Assembly (NCBI RefSeq): GCF_002286985.1 | Contig: NZ_NSKC01000002.1 | Span: forward strand, 496,001-560,000 | From: Halorubrum salipaludis | Lineage (GTDB): Archaea; Halobacteriota; Halobacteria; Halobacteriales; Haloferacaceae | Length of the DNA: 64,000 nucleotides | Reading direction: 5' to 3' | In this document: in pieces, positions 25,687 to 34,837 of the stretch | Layout of the letters: the number at the start of each line of letters is the position of its first letter | Numbering within the stretch: position 1 is the stretch's first letter | Notes under the pieces: generated by a model | The model's input: only the letters and a program-made list of their open reading frames with translations | Databases searched by the model: none | What the model was told of the DNA's origin: nothing | Made by a program: the position numbers and the translations under genes

Positions 25687-26214
25687 CTAGGCGGGAATCA
25701 GGTGGCCGTCGTTTTCCGAGAGCTGACGGGCGAGTTCGTAGAGTCGGATGTCTCGAATCACGCCCTTCCACTCGCTTACCGCCCGCATTCGGTCGTGGAT
25801 CGTCTCGTGGTCAGCCGCCTCGAAGACGGTGACGGTGTTCGGATCGGTGGCCCCGAATCGGTCCTCGTATTCCGATCGTCGTTCTTCGAGCGTTGCGACC
25901 CGGGAGAGGATCTCGTCGACGGAGAGATCGGCGGCGATCCGGCTCGCGTCCTGCCATTCGAGATATCCGTCGTCTCGTTCGTACGTCGCGGGGCGATTCT
26001 CCCGATTCGCGCGAGCGATACCCATCTCTGCCAGTCGGTCGAGGTGCTTTTTCGCGGCGTTCGGAGAGCAGTCCGCGAGCTCTGCGATCTCAGTGTACGC
26101 CGTCGCCGACGTGATCCCGAGCACCACGTCGTAGACGCGCCCGAACGTGTCTGATCCCGCCTGCCACCGAGGCCGTTCGGTCCCGGATTCCGGCGTCGGA
26201 TCGAACTCGGTCAT
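25687..26214 (-). CDS. Winged-helix regulator, DUF7342-like
   Basis: The 175-residue protein has an N-terminal helix-turn-helix at about 22-72 (GRVYDVVLGITSATAYTEIAELADCSPNAAKKHLDRLAEMGIARA) followed by a wing and a helical C-terminal half (VDEILSRVATLEERRSEYEDRFG). It is the first gene of a two-gene operon with a 2-base gap. An A/T-rich TATA region (CAATATACC, about 26,241) lies upstream. Confidence 0.85.
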   Translation of the reverse strand: MTEFDPTPESGTERPRWQAGSDTFGRVYDVVLGITSATAYTEIAELADCSPNAAKKHLDRLAEMGIARANRENRPATYERDDGYLEWQDASRIAADLSVDEILSRVATLEERRSEYEDRFGATDPNTVTVFEAADHETIHDRMRAVSEWKGVIRDIRLYELARQLSENDGHLIPA

Positions 26215-26314
26215 ACCGTCGGATACGCATCGACTATCAATATACCTTTGCGTTACTCATATATTTGAGTCTCGCGAGCCGAGACGGCCAGTCAGCGCCC
26301 CCGAGCCCGTCTCG

Positions 26315-27337
26315 TTACTCCTCGTCCTCGGCCGACACCCGCACCACCTGCTTGCCGATGTTGTCGCCGGCGAAGAGCCCGAGGAAGGCGTCGGGGGCGT
26401 TCTCTAACCCCTCCACGACCGTCTCGCGGTGTTTCAGCTCGCCGCTCGCGACCCACCGCCCCAGTCGCTCGCTCGCCTCACCGAACCGGGTCGCGAAGTC
26501 GGCGATGAGCAGCCCCTGGATCCGCGCTCGCACGGGGATGATCTGCGGGAGCTTCCGCGGTCCGGTCGGGACTCCCTCGTCGTTGTAGTGGGCGATCTGT
26601 CCGCAGACCGCGACCCGCGCGTCGAGGTTTAGCTTCGTGAACACGGCGTCCGTGATGGGGCCGCCGACGTTGTCGAAGTACACGTCCACGCCGTCGGGCG
26701 CGGCCTCGTCGAGCGCGGCGCGGTAGTCGTCGGTCGTCTTGTAGTTGATCGCGGCGTCGAAGCCGAGGTCGTCGGTGAGCCAGTCGGTCTTCTCGTCGGA
26801 GCCGGCGAACCCGACCACGCGACAGCCGTTGCGCTTCGCGATCTGGCCGACGACCGAGCCGACCGCGCCCGCGGCCCCGGAGACGACGACGGTGTCGCCG
26901 GGCTTGGGCTCGCCGACCTCTAACAGTCCGAAGTAGGCGGTCCGGCCGGGCATCCCGAGCACGCCGAGGTACGCCGCCGGATCGGCGACCGTCGGGTCGA
27001 CCGGCGCGACGTCGTCGGCGTCGAGGGTCGCGTAGTCGGCCCACCGGCCCTCGCCCGTCACGAGGTCGCCGGCGCCGTACGCGTCGCTCTCGCTTTCGAC
27101 CACTTCGCCGACGATCCCACCCTTGAGCGCGTCGCCCACGTCCCACGGCTCCGCGTAGGACTCGGCGTCGCGCATCCGGCCGCGCATGTACGGGTCGACC
27201 GAGAGGAACCGGGTGCGAACGAGGAGTTCGCCGGGCGCGGGGGAGGGAACGTCCGTCTCGTGCAGTTCGAAACAGTCCTGATCGGGCTCGCCGTCGGGTC
27301 GCTCGGCGAGCAGCCACTCGCGGTTGGTGTTCGTCAC
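26315..27337 (-). CDS. Zinc-independent medium-chain NADP-dependent oxidoreductase (PTGR/CurA type)
   Basis: The 340-residue protein has FLSVDPYMRGRMRD at about residue 44, typical of the prostaglandin reductase/CurA group, and the nucleotide-binding loop VVSGAAGAVGSVVGQIAK at about 150-167, with GFAGSDEK after it. DVYFDNVGG and GRKLPQIIPVRARIQGLLIADF-type blocks follow. Zinc ligands of alcohol dehydrogenases are absent. It probably reduces alpha,beta-unsaturated carbonyls with NADPH. It is a stand-alone gene. Confidence 0.93.
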   Translation of the reverse strand: MTNTNREWLLAERPDGEPDQDCFELHETDVPSPAPGELLVRTRFLSVDPYMRGRMRDAESYAEPWDVGDALKGGIVGEVVESESDAYGAGDLVTGEGRWADYATLDADDVAPVDPTVADPAAYLGVLGMPGRTAYFGLLEVGEPKPGDTVVVSGAAGAVGSVVGQIAKRNGCRVVGFAGSDEKTDWLTDDLGFDAAINYKTTDDYRAALDEAAPDGVDVYFDNVGGPITDAVFTKLNLDARVAVCGQIAHYNDEGVPTGPRKLPQIIPVRARIQGLLIADFATRFGEASERLGRWVASGELKHRETVVEGLENAPDAFLGLFAGDNIGKQVVRVSAEDEE

Positions 27338-27528
27338 GGTCGCCGTAGGCGAAGGCGACCCAAGTGGGTTTGGACGCCAGCAGCGAACGGGGTCGACATA
27401 GACGATATCCGGGCAAGAAGTTCCGAGACGGGGAATCGGAGCGAGCCGCTCCGGAAGTCGGCTCCACGAAGGACTAGGACGAGGTCGGAATGCGCCTCTA
27501 AGAACGGTCCTATCGAACCGGACTCACT

Positions 27529-27744
27529 TCACCGGTCTCGGAACTCCACGGTGTAGCCGTTGTCGCGAAGCGCTTCGACGAGGTCGTCATCGGGCTCGAT
27601 CTTGAACTCGTGGAACGAGTTGGAGGGTCTGTCCGTCGAGTACAGCTCCGAGTCGATGTTGTCGGGGATCTCGTTTTGATGAGTGTTCTCTTGTACAACG
27701 ACCGGTTGGCTGGGAACGCGTTTGGAACCGTCGTCTGCTGTCAT
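27529..27744 (-). CDS. Small hypothetical protein (71 residues)
   Basis: This is an acidic protein with a polar N-terminus (MTADDGSKRVPSQPVVVQ) and the end FKIEPDDDLVEALRDNGYTVEFRDR. No motif or membrane helix is recognised. Its codon use is like real haloarchaeal genes and no better frame overlaps it. A C-terminal fragment of a larger family cannot be ruled out. Confidence 0.5.
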   Translation of the reverse strand: MTADDGSKRVPSQPVVVQENTHQNEIPDNIDSELYSTDRPSNSFHEFKIEPDDDLVEALRDNGYTVEFRDR

Positions 27745-27909
27745 TAGAGCTATCGTCTCTTAGGGGGATTCAAGGAAAAGCTTCGCGCTTCAGCGCAAGC
27801 GGCGACACTGATCGAACTGCGGAACCCTATCGAGACCCCGTCGGTGGCGCTGTGCGCTCTCGCCGGCGTGATCCCAAGGCTATTCACTGCGTTCCCCGTG
27901 GTCACACAC

Positions 27910-28530
27910 GTGGATCACAATTCCGTCCGAGAGACGTGGGAAAACCGGGCGGGAGAGTACTCGCCCGCGTACTACGCGCATCACGGCCCCAACGAAACGA
28001 GCCGGGTGATCTGTGAGATTCTCAGCGGATCCCTCCCCCGTGACGCGTCCGTCCTCGAGCTCGGCTGCGGGTCCGGCCGCCATCTCGCACATCTCGCCGA
28101 CAACGGCTTCGAGGACCTCTCGGGCGTCGACATCAACCCCGAGGCGTTCGACACGATGCGGGAGACCTATCCCGCGCTCGCCGCCGAGGGCACGTTTCAC
28201 TGCGGCCCGATCGAAGAGGTCATCGAGGAGTTCGACGACGGGCAGTTCGACGCTGTCTACTCGGTCGAAACGCTCCAGCACCTGCACCCCGACGTGGAGT
28301 GGGTCTTCGAGGAGGTGGCCCGAATCACCGACAGCGTCCTCGTCACGGCGGAGATCGAGCGGCCGGTACGTGACTCGGCCCCGTCCGACGCGGACGTGAA
28401 CTACGTCGACGACGACACCCCTCTCTACTACCGAGACTGGAACAGCATTTTCACCTCGCTGGGGCTCGTCGAGATCGACGTCGTCCACGGCGACCGAGAC
28501 ACCACGCGGACCTTTCGCGTCTCCGATTAA
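27910..28530 (+). CDS. Class I SAM-dependent methyltransferase
   Basis: The protein has about 206 residues. SVLELGCGSGRHLAHLADNG is motif I, SGVDINPEAFDTM motif II, and DAVYSVETLQHLHPDVEWVFEEVARIT the post-motif region. The substrate is unknown; no tRNA-type N-terminus is seen. The start is uncertain: a GTG at 27,910 leads directly into the conserved region, with GTGs at 27,898 and 27,844 as alternatives. Its TAA overlaps the TAA of the convergent CapA gene. Confidence 0.88.
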   Translation: MDHNSVRETWENRAGEYSPAYYAHHGPNETSRVICEILSGSLPRDASVLELGCGSGRHLAHLADNGFEDLSGVDINPEAFDTMRETYPALAAEGTFHCGPIEEVIEEFDDGQFDAVYSVETLQHLHPDVEWVFEEVARITDSVLVTAEIERPVRDSAPSDADVNYVDDDTPLYYRDWNSIFTSLGLVEIDVVHGDRDTTRTFRVSD

Positions 28531-29711
28531 CTGCTCGTCTCAGTGTCGCCTAGCGGGATCACCAGGCGATCGTCGCTCCGCTCGACCTCGGTGTCGAACG
28601 CCGCGGACCGCTCGGTGATGGTGTCGCGTACCCACTCCGCAACCTCGTCGTCCGCGAGCGTCGCCGCCTCGTCGGCGATCTCGATCGGGACGACTTCGAG
28701 CGCCTCGAGGTCGCCGTCGCGCACGGCGAGTTCGAAGAGCGCGCTCCGCTTGTTGCGGACGCCCTCGCGGTCGGCGTAGCTGATGTAGTCGTCGACGAAG
28801 TCGGCTGCGTCGTAGATTATCGGGCGCCCCTCGTACACTTCGACGCCCTGGAGGACGTGCGCGCTGTGGCCGTGGACCACGTCGACCCCCTGGTCGATCA
28901 GCCACCGACCGAACCGCTCGTGGACCCCGCAGGGCTCGGTCTCCCAGTTCGGTCCCCAGTGGAGCGAGGCGACGACGAGGTCTGGATCGTGGGCCGCCGC
29001 GCTGTCCAAGATCCCCTCGACGAGCGTGCGCGTCGTGGGCGCGGCGGGATCGAGCGTCGCGAACGCGGTTCCGGGGTCCGAGTCTCCCGCGGCGAACTCT
29101 TCGGCCTGATCCGTAAGTCCGAACGCCGCGACCGTCAGGTCGCCCGCCTCAAAGACGGCCGGTTCGAGCGCGGCCTCCCGATCCGTGCCGGCGCCGGCGT
29201 GCGCGATCCCCGCGTCACTCAGGTGCGAGTCGGTGTCCCAGAGTGCGCGCTCCCCGTAGTCGAGGACGTGGTTGTTCGCGAGCGAGACGAACGAGGCGCC
29301 CGCGGCCTCCAAGGCCGGCACGGCGAACTCTGGGTCCGACCGGAAGTAGTATCCCTTGTCCGGCCACTTCGTGCCGCGATCGGAGACGCAACACTCCAGG
29401 TTCCCGACCAGTCCGTCGAGTGCTTCGAGGCGCGAGAGCGTCGAGCCCCAGACGTTTTCGGGCTCGTCGTCGCCGGCCCACCGCTCGTTGACGCTCCGAC
29501 CCAACATGAGATCGCCCACGAACCCAATCCGGGTCGCGTCGTATTCGGTATCGTCGCCTGCGTCGTCCGAACCGGCGCCGTCGCTCGAACCGGTACCCTC
29601 GTCGACCCCGTCAGGGTTCCCATCGCCCGAGTTCGGTGTCGTACCGGAACACCCGGCGAGTCCGACCAGTCCAGCGACGCCCGTTGTCAGCAGGGTTCGA
29701 CGCATTCGCAT
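28527..29711 (-). CDS. CapA-family lipoprotein (poly-gamma-glutamate synthesis-like metallophosphatase)
   Basis: The 394-residue protein has a twin-Arg signal MRMRRTLLTTGVAGLVGLAGC with a lipobox Cys, then a Ser/Asp/Gly-rich linker, so it should be exported by Tat and lipid-anchored. The CapA domain begins IGFVGDLMLGRSVNERW, followed by GNLECCVSD, SLANNHVLDYG, LHWGPNWE and VVHGHSAHVLQGVEVYEGRPIIY, all diagnostic metal-binding blocks. CapA enzymes are implicated in capsule or polyglutamate production; the substrate here is unknown. Two ATGs (29,711 and 29,705) are possible starts. Confidence 0.9.
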   Translation of the reverse strand: MRMRRTLLTTGVAGLVGLAGCSGTTPNSGDGNPDGVDEGTGSSDGAGSDDAGDDTEYDATRIGFVGDLMLGRSVNERWAGDDEPENVWGSTLSRLEALDGLVGNLECCVSDRGTKWPDKGYYFRSDPEFAVPALEAAGASFVSLANNHVLDYGERALWDTDSHLSDAGIAHAGAGTDREAALEPAVFEAGDLTVAAFGLTDQAEEFAAGDSDPGTAFATLDPAAPTTRTLVEGILDSAAAHDPDLVVASLHWGPNWETEPCGVHERFGRWLIDQGVDVVHGHSAHVLQGVEVYEGRPIIYDAADFVDDYISYADREGVRNKRSALFELAVRDGDLEALEVVPIEIADEAATLADDEVAEWVRDTITERSAAFDTEVERSDDRLVIPLGDTETSS

Positions 29712-30742
29712 TGTGCAGTGGTTCGGCGAGTGCCGATTTGAAGCCTGCGCCACTCACGGTCCGGACGGCTTCATCTGATGAGTAACAATGTGCGGAAAAC
29801 CAACATCTATTCATGAGTCGACCCAACGCATGGGTATTGGGATCTCTTGTCTCTATTGAGAGCGGGTATCTTTTCCCCCATGCTGAGCCCACTCCGCATC
29901 GATTGCCTCATCATCGGTCAATCCCTTCCCACCGCACTATTTTTGACGAACAGATCGACATGACTCGGGTCACCGTCTCTGGTTAAACTCCTTCCAAGCG
30001 TATCTTCCCACGGCCCAAACCGGTCGTACTAGGTTCGAACAGTATATTCGCCGTGGTCACGAACTCTCGCCGTCGTTGGCCGCTCACCAAGCTTGTTGCG
30101 CCGGCGGCGGAGATCGGCGAGGCAGTTCGTCAGCCGTCACACCTGTGGTGGTGGTTCAAACCTGACGTTGATCAGTGTTTTCTGCCATGACCCGAATCGG
30201 TTTCTGTCGGTGGGCAGCCTGTGCATCCCGCGTTCTTTGATGTCTGTTGTTGTCGGCTGCTCGCCGTCTGTTTCACCGGCGAGTCAGAGAAGATCGGCGC
30301 AGAGTCTAGGTAGGTGACTTCTCTTGCTGTGAGAGTATGAATGACGCCCTGCAAAAGGCGATTCACGTGATGGTACGGTTAGTGTCCCGAAGATCGTCTT
30401 GGAACATCTCCGCTGAGGGTTGCCCGACCCAAACCATCACGCTGAGATCGCCTTACAGGTGCGTGCCGAAGCATCCGATAGCGAACGTTGGTACGTCAAA
30501 CACTTACGGGTGCTTCAGCATGATTCGATACATGTTTCTACCGGATATACTTATCTCTTGGTTCAGTATTTGTTTCGATATTGATGAGAGAGATGTGGGT
30601 GAACCGGAAACCACGAACGCAATGGTGAACTCACCCCGGGTCAAGCCCCGGGGGAGTCGCCTTGCACCCCCTGTACACAATACTTGAGCGGTGACGAGTC
30701 CGATACCGTCTGTTAACCCCGGAGTATCCCTTAATTCAGGCG
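29712..30742. other. About 1 kb without a recognisable intact gene
   Basis: Stops are frequent in all frames and no frame carries a known motif. At about 30,425-30,570 one plus-strand frame (HHAEIALQVRAEASDSERWYV...) reads like eroded protein sequence, unassigned. A GC-rich hairpin CCCCGGG-TCAAGC-CCCGGGG lies at 30,634-30,653; a related hairpin is at 36,252-36,266. Such hairpins occur near haloarchaeal insertion-sequence ends. Confidence 0.6.
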
Positions 30743-31211
30743 ATGGGAGATACATCCGGATCATCTGTGAGCAAAGCCGCACAGCGACCGAGTGGGACCG
30801 AGGAAGTGATCGCACATACAGCAGATTCGACCGACAATAGTGAATCGCCTGCGGCGTACGGGTGACTCTCTTCGCTGCCGGACTGTCCACGCTGCCGGTA
30901 CGAAACTTCACGGATATTGATGAGTTGGATCGCGTACGCAGACGCCCAAGGGCGTACCGCGGGCGGACGCGCTTGTGCCGGCGGCCAGCGGCCTCCTGTT
31001 GGGCGGGAACCTCGGTATCGGTGCCTGGAAGCGCCCGCAACTATCCGCTGGCAGCGTTACAGCGTTTTTCCTCGGTGTAACGCCGATGATGCACAACGTC
31101 TGGGCGGTCGACGACGAGTCACGCGATCAAGCACTTACCTCGTTCCTACAGAACGTGACACTATTTGGTGCGGCGATCGTATTCCTCTCTCGGGCCGGCG
31201 ACGACGAGTGA
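30743..31211 (+). pseudogene. Frameshifted DoxX-family gene
   Basis: The last about 85 codons are open and DoxX-like (VPRADALVPAASGLLLGGNLGIG..., HNVWAVDD, LFGAAIVFLS). Going upstream, the reading frame must change to keep the family pattern. WIAYADAQG is in a second frame, joined to VPRAD after an extra G in CAAGGG (about 30,951). LFAAGL...RNFTDIDE is in a third, after an extra T near 30,921. The N-terminal part from the ATG at 30,743 (Ser/Thr-rich) may need one more shift near 30,862. The intact protein would be an integral membrane protein. Several independent shifts argue for decay rather than sequencing error. Confidence 0.75.
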
Positions 31212-31263
31212 TCCAGTCGGCGAGAAACGTAGTTCATTGGGACGTTGTCAGTTTCTTTCCTCG

Positions 31264-31533
31264 CTACGTGACTACTCGTTCATGGGAGGCAGCAGTAAGC
31301 AGCCACAGGAACAGCCACACAAACAAAAACGCAAAGAGAAGTCCAGTCGGTAACAGTGATTGGAGCGGACGTGCAATATCGGCTAACATCGGAAGCGAGA
31401 GTAAAAAGACGATCCCGGCCGCGACGCCTCCAACCAGACACTCGAGGAGCCGCCAGACTGCACTCTCACGCGACTCGATCTCACGGGTCGAGTGATGATG
31501 CGACTCTGCCTCCGCATTGGTTGGTGTGGTCAT
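31264..31533 (-). CDS. Small two-helix membrane protein
   Basis: The 89-residue protein has a polar N-terminus with HHH (about residue 13) and two membrane helices at about 35-57 and 65-83 (LLFAFLFVWLFLWLLTAAS). No function is recognised. It lies between a DoxX pseudogene and cetZ, convergent with the former. TATA-like TTATTCATATTCG is upstream. Confidence 0.6.
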   Translation of the reverse strand: MTTPTNAEAESHHHSTREIESRESAVWRLLECLVGGVAAGIVFLLSLPMLADIARPLQSLLPTGLLFAFLFVWLFLWLLTAASHERVVT

Positions 31534-31984
31534 ACATACCACTCAATTAGTTATTCATATTCGATCATTAATAATTTGTTGGTGGGATGCGACCCAAGAT
31601 GAACGCACGCTCACCAGTAGACTGGCAGAACTAGGAGAATCAGTGTCTTTGGCCGGGAAGAAAGCAGTATACATGAAGATCGTCCTGCTTCAGCCAGAGG
31701 CTAGCGGCATCTCAAGACAATCTGGAGCACCAAACCGGCCCGAATAGCGGCGCAGACAGTCCCTATGCCCTCAACGGTTCCGACCAGATCTGGTATGGCC
31801 ACCGTGACTGGAAACCAATCTACCACGAGGAGGTCACACATCTGTGCGTCTGACGTATCTTCATACGTGTCGAGTCCATGTATTCCGATAACCATATGGA
31901 TAACATGATTTGCGTCGCCGCCGCGATCGCCGGACAACAGTCGCGCGCACATCTCTCTGCTGAGTCTTCATGGGGGCTCAACCG
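31534..31984. other. 450-base gap before cetZ, no clear gene
   Basis: The left end is A/T-rich (AATTAGTTATTCATATTCG..., AATAATTTG) and could hold promoters for either side. A minus-strand frame at 31,701-31,952 is open for 83 residues but shows no motif and has weak coding character. CCATATGGATAAC lies about 90 bases before the cetZ start. Confidence 0.5.
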
Positions 31985-33157
31985 ATGAAGCTCGCTACGA
32001 TCGGTGTCGGAAACGCTGGAAGCAAACTCATCGATCAGATGATCGAGTTTGAGGTCGAGACCGGACGGAACCTCTGTCGGCACGCTCTCATCATCAACAC
32101 GGCGCGGACGGACCTCGCAAAACCGGAGAACATCCCCGAGGACCGTCGCGTTCTCATGGGTGACACACACCGGAAGGCTCGCGGCCACGGTGTCGGTGGT
32201 GACGCCGAGATCGGTGCCGAAGTTGCGAAAACTGATATCGACGAGATCCGCCGCGTCTTCGACGACGTCGAGATCCACGAGGTTGACGCAGTACTTGTCG
32301 CAGCCGGACTCGGTGGTGGCACTGGTAGCGGTGCCGCACCGGTTGTTATCGACGAAATCCAGAAGATGTACGACGAGCCGGTGTACGGCCTCGGTGTGCT
32401 CCCTGGCAAATACGAGGGCGGACGCCCCGCACTTAATGCCGCTCGCTCGCTCCAGTCATTTGTCAACAAGGTAGATAATTTCATCGCCTTCGATAACGAC
32501 GCCTGGCGCTCACGTGGCCAGACGATAGAGCAGGGCTACGAGGAGATGAATGAGGAACTTGCGACCCGAATTGTTACCCTGCTGGCGGCTGGTGAAGTTG
32601 ACGAGTCTGAGGTGGGCGAGAACGCGATGGACTCGAGCGACATCATGCGTACCTTGGATACGGGCGGAGTGTCCTCAATTGGCTACGCTTCGACTGAGCT
32701 CGCGCCCGCAAAACAGGGCCTACTATCGAAATTCAATGACGAAGATCAATCTGAAGACGAATCTACTGACGCTGCCAAAATCAAGGGACTCGTTCGTCGG
32801 GCGGTTAATTCTCGATTGACTGTCCCCTGTGAAGTGTCGAGCGCAGACCGTGCGCTCATCGTCTTTGCGGGGCCGCCGGAAGCCATCTCTCGAAAAGGAG
32901 TTGAGTCTGCTCGTGAGTGGCTTGAATCAGCGGCTGACACGGTTGACGTTCTCGCAGGCGACGACCCAAGACCTGGATCGTCGACGCTTGCGGCAGTGGT
33001 ACTTCTTTCGAACGTCACAGAGACTCCTCGGATTGATGAGATACAGAATCAGGCAGTCGATGCACAGAACAAGATCAGAGAACAGGACGCAGTCCGGGAA
33101 GAAGAGATCCAGTCGTTGATCACCGACGACGACAATGATCTGGACCCGATTGTCTGA
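31985..33157 (+). CDS. cetZ: CetZ, tubulin-like cell-shape GTPase (first of a tandem pair)
   Basis: The protein has 390 residues from the ATG in MKLATIGVGNAGSK, which is the T1 nucleotide-binding loop. The T3 region HGVGGDAEIG lies at about 65, and the T4 signature AAGLGGGTGSG at about 105-115. SIGYASTEL and the C-terminal domain (ALIVFAGPPEAISRKG, AVVLLSNVTETPRIDEIQ) follow. CetZ proteins polymerise at the cytoplasmic membrane and control haloarchaeal cell shape and motility. A second paralogue begins 124 bases downstream. Length is typical. Confidence 0.95.
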   Translation: MKLATIGVGNAGSKLIDQMIEFEVETGRNLCRHALIINTARTDLAKPENIPEDRRVLMGDTHRKARGHGVGGDAEIGAEVAKTDIDEIRRVFDDVEIHEVDAVLVAAGLGGGTGSGAAPVVIDEIQKMYDEPVYGLGVLPGKYEGGRPALNAARSLQSFVNKVDNFIAFDNDAWRSRGQTIEQGYEEMNEELATRIVTLLAAGEVDESEVGENAMDSSDIMRTLDTGGVSSIGYASTELAPAKQGLLSKFNDEDQSEDESTDAAKIKGLVRRAVNSRLTVPCEVSSADRALIVFAGPPEAISRKGVESAREWLESAADTVDVLAGDDPRPGSSTLAAVVLLSNVTETPRIDEIQNQAVDAQNKIREQDAVREEEIQSLITDDDNDLDPIV

Positions 33158-33280
33158 GGCTGCGGCTCGCGTGTCTCCCGCCGCGCCCAGAACCCGTTAC
33201 TGGGTTCTCCTCGGCAGCTGTTCTCCACGTACCGATCGACGTCTGTGTGTTGGCTGTCATCGGTCCTTGCTGGTGAGCTC

Positions 33281-34735
33281 ATGAAGCTGGCGCTCGTTGG
33301 TGTCGGGGACGCAGGCACTCGAATCGTCGATCGCTTCGTAAGTCGCGAGCAGGCAACGGGACGGTCGATCACTACGGGGAACATCCTCGTGTTTAACACC
33401 GACGACAGGGTCTTCGAAGACACGAGGACGATTCCCGAAGAGCGACGGGTCTTACTCGGCGACACCCACTCTGCCGTCAAGCGTCGACCGGACTCTGCGG
33501 ACGTGTCGGCGTCTGCCGAAGGCAAGGGTGGCGACGCTGATCGTGTCCACACAGGAACACACGCGGACACGATTGATTCCTACGGTGTCGGCGGCGACCC
33601 CGATGTTGGTGCTACGGTTGCCGAGGCAGACCTACCAGAGATCCGTCGTGCGCTCGATCAGATTGATGAAACTGAGGTGGCCGCTACGATGCTGGTTGCT
33701 GGGCTTGGTGGCGGCACGGGTAGTGGAGTGGGAAGTGTTCTACTTGAGGAACTCAATGCAATCTACGAGACGCCTGTGTACGTTCTCGGTGCGTTGCCAT
33801 CAACGACGGAACCGGACCGGCGGGCTCTCACCGCGGCCCGTGGGATCCGAACGCTCGTACCGCTCGCGGACGCCACCTTCTTAGTTGATAACGAGGCGTG
33901 GCGGCACGGCACTGACTCGGTTGCGGCACGCCATAACAACATAAATGAGGCCATCGTCACTCGCCTGTTAGCGCTCTTCGGTGCTGGTGAGCGCGACCCA
34001 GAGGCCATCTCAGAGATGCGTGTCGACTCGGCCGATCTCAGCCGGACACTCGAAGTCGGCGGTGTCGCAACCATCGGCTACGCGACTCACGAGCTCGACC
34101 GCGACGACAACGACCTGTTCGCGCGGCTGCTCCAGCTACTCGGCCTCTCGAATGACACAGACGATGGCGGTGTTGACGCTGCGACCATCAAGCGACTGAT
34201 ACGGCAAGCGCTCGAATCGAAGCTAACCCTCCCATGTGCGGTCACTTCTGCCGATCGGGTCTTGCTGATCCTCTCCGGCCCACCTGACACTATCTCGCGG
34301 AAGGGATTCGAGACTGGCCGGTACCTCCTCGAGGAGGAGACGACAACAGTAGAAGTACTGGCTGGCGATGAACCGGTTTCCGGTGCGACAGAAATTACAG
34401 CGACGGTCGTTCTTTCGAACGTCACGGACATCCCCCGGATCGATGAGATACAGCGACAGGCAGTTTCCATGCACTCTCTGTCGACTACGGATGATCACGA
34501 TACAGCGGGCGGCAGCGACAGCGATCTCGGTGACGACGAGCGTGAAGACGAAGTCGATCCCGATCGTGTACTGACTGATGACACTGCTGGGGGCGAAGAT
34601 GACGGTGATGTAGACGAAAACGACGGTTCGGAGGTCGATAATACCAACAAGCACAACGCGGCCGACTCGTCTGTTGAGGCTTTCGACGGAGAGACGGATC
34701 ACAGCTTCGACTTCGAAGCCGAAAGAGACGAGTGA
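33281..34735 (+). CDS. cetZ: Divergent CetZ paralogue with a loop insertion and acidic tail
   Basis: The protein has 484 residues, about 95 longer than its neighbour. It keeps T1 (LVGVGDAGTR), T4 (AGLGGGTGSGVGS) and the C-terminal domain (LLILSGPPDTISRKG). Between LLGDTH and YGVGGDP it carries about 32 extra residues (Asp/Ser/Ala/Thr-rich, GKGGDADRVHTGTHADT), placed just before the T3 nucleotide-contact loop. After DEIQRQAV it has an Asp/Glu-rich disordered tail of about 95 residues. GTP binding looks preserved. It probably forms or modulates filaments with the first CetZ; different assembly properties are inferred. Confidence 0.93.
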   Translation: MKLALVGVGDAGTRIVDRFVSREQATGRSITTGNILVFNTDDRVFEDTRTIPEERRVLLGDTHSAVKRRPDSADVSASAEGKGGDADRVHTGTHADTIDSYGVGGDPDVGATVAEADLPEIRRALDQIDETEVAATMLVAGLGGGTGSGVGSVLLEELNAIYETPVYVLGALPSTTEPDRRALTAARGIRTLVPLADATFLVDNEAWRHGTDSVAARHNNINEAIVTRLLALFGAGERDPEAISEMRVDSADLSRTLEVGGVATIGYATHELDRDDNDLFARLLQLLGLSNDTDDGGVDAATIKRLIRQALESKLTLPCAVTSADRVLLILSGPPDTISRKGFETGRYLLEEETTTVEVLAGDEPVSGATEITATVVLSNVTDIPRIDEIQRQAVSMHSLSTTDDHDTAGGSDSDLGDDEREDEVDPDRVLTDDTAGGEDDGDVDENDGSEVDNTNKHNAADSSVEAFDGETDHSFDFEAERDE

Positions 34736-34837
34736 CCCGCCTCGGGGCGTGATATTGAGGCTTTTGCGTGAGCTCTCTGTGGCCGACGACCAGGCACCTC
34801 GGGATGATTTAAGTTCTTTCCTCTCTGATAGAGGAGC

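Noticed and set aside
30425-30570. A plus-strand frame reading like protein (HHAEIALQVRAEASDSERWYV).
   Set aside because: It has no start or family match and is too short to call; noted as a possible eroded gene piece only.
31701-31952. A minus-strand frame of 83 codons before cetZ.
   Set aside because: No motif, no promoter, weak coding character.
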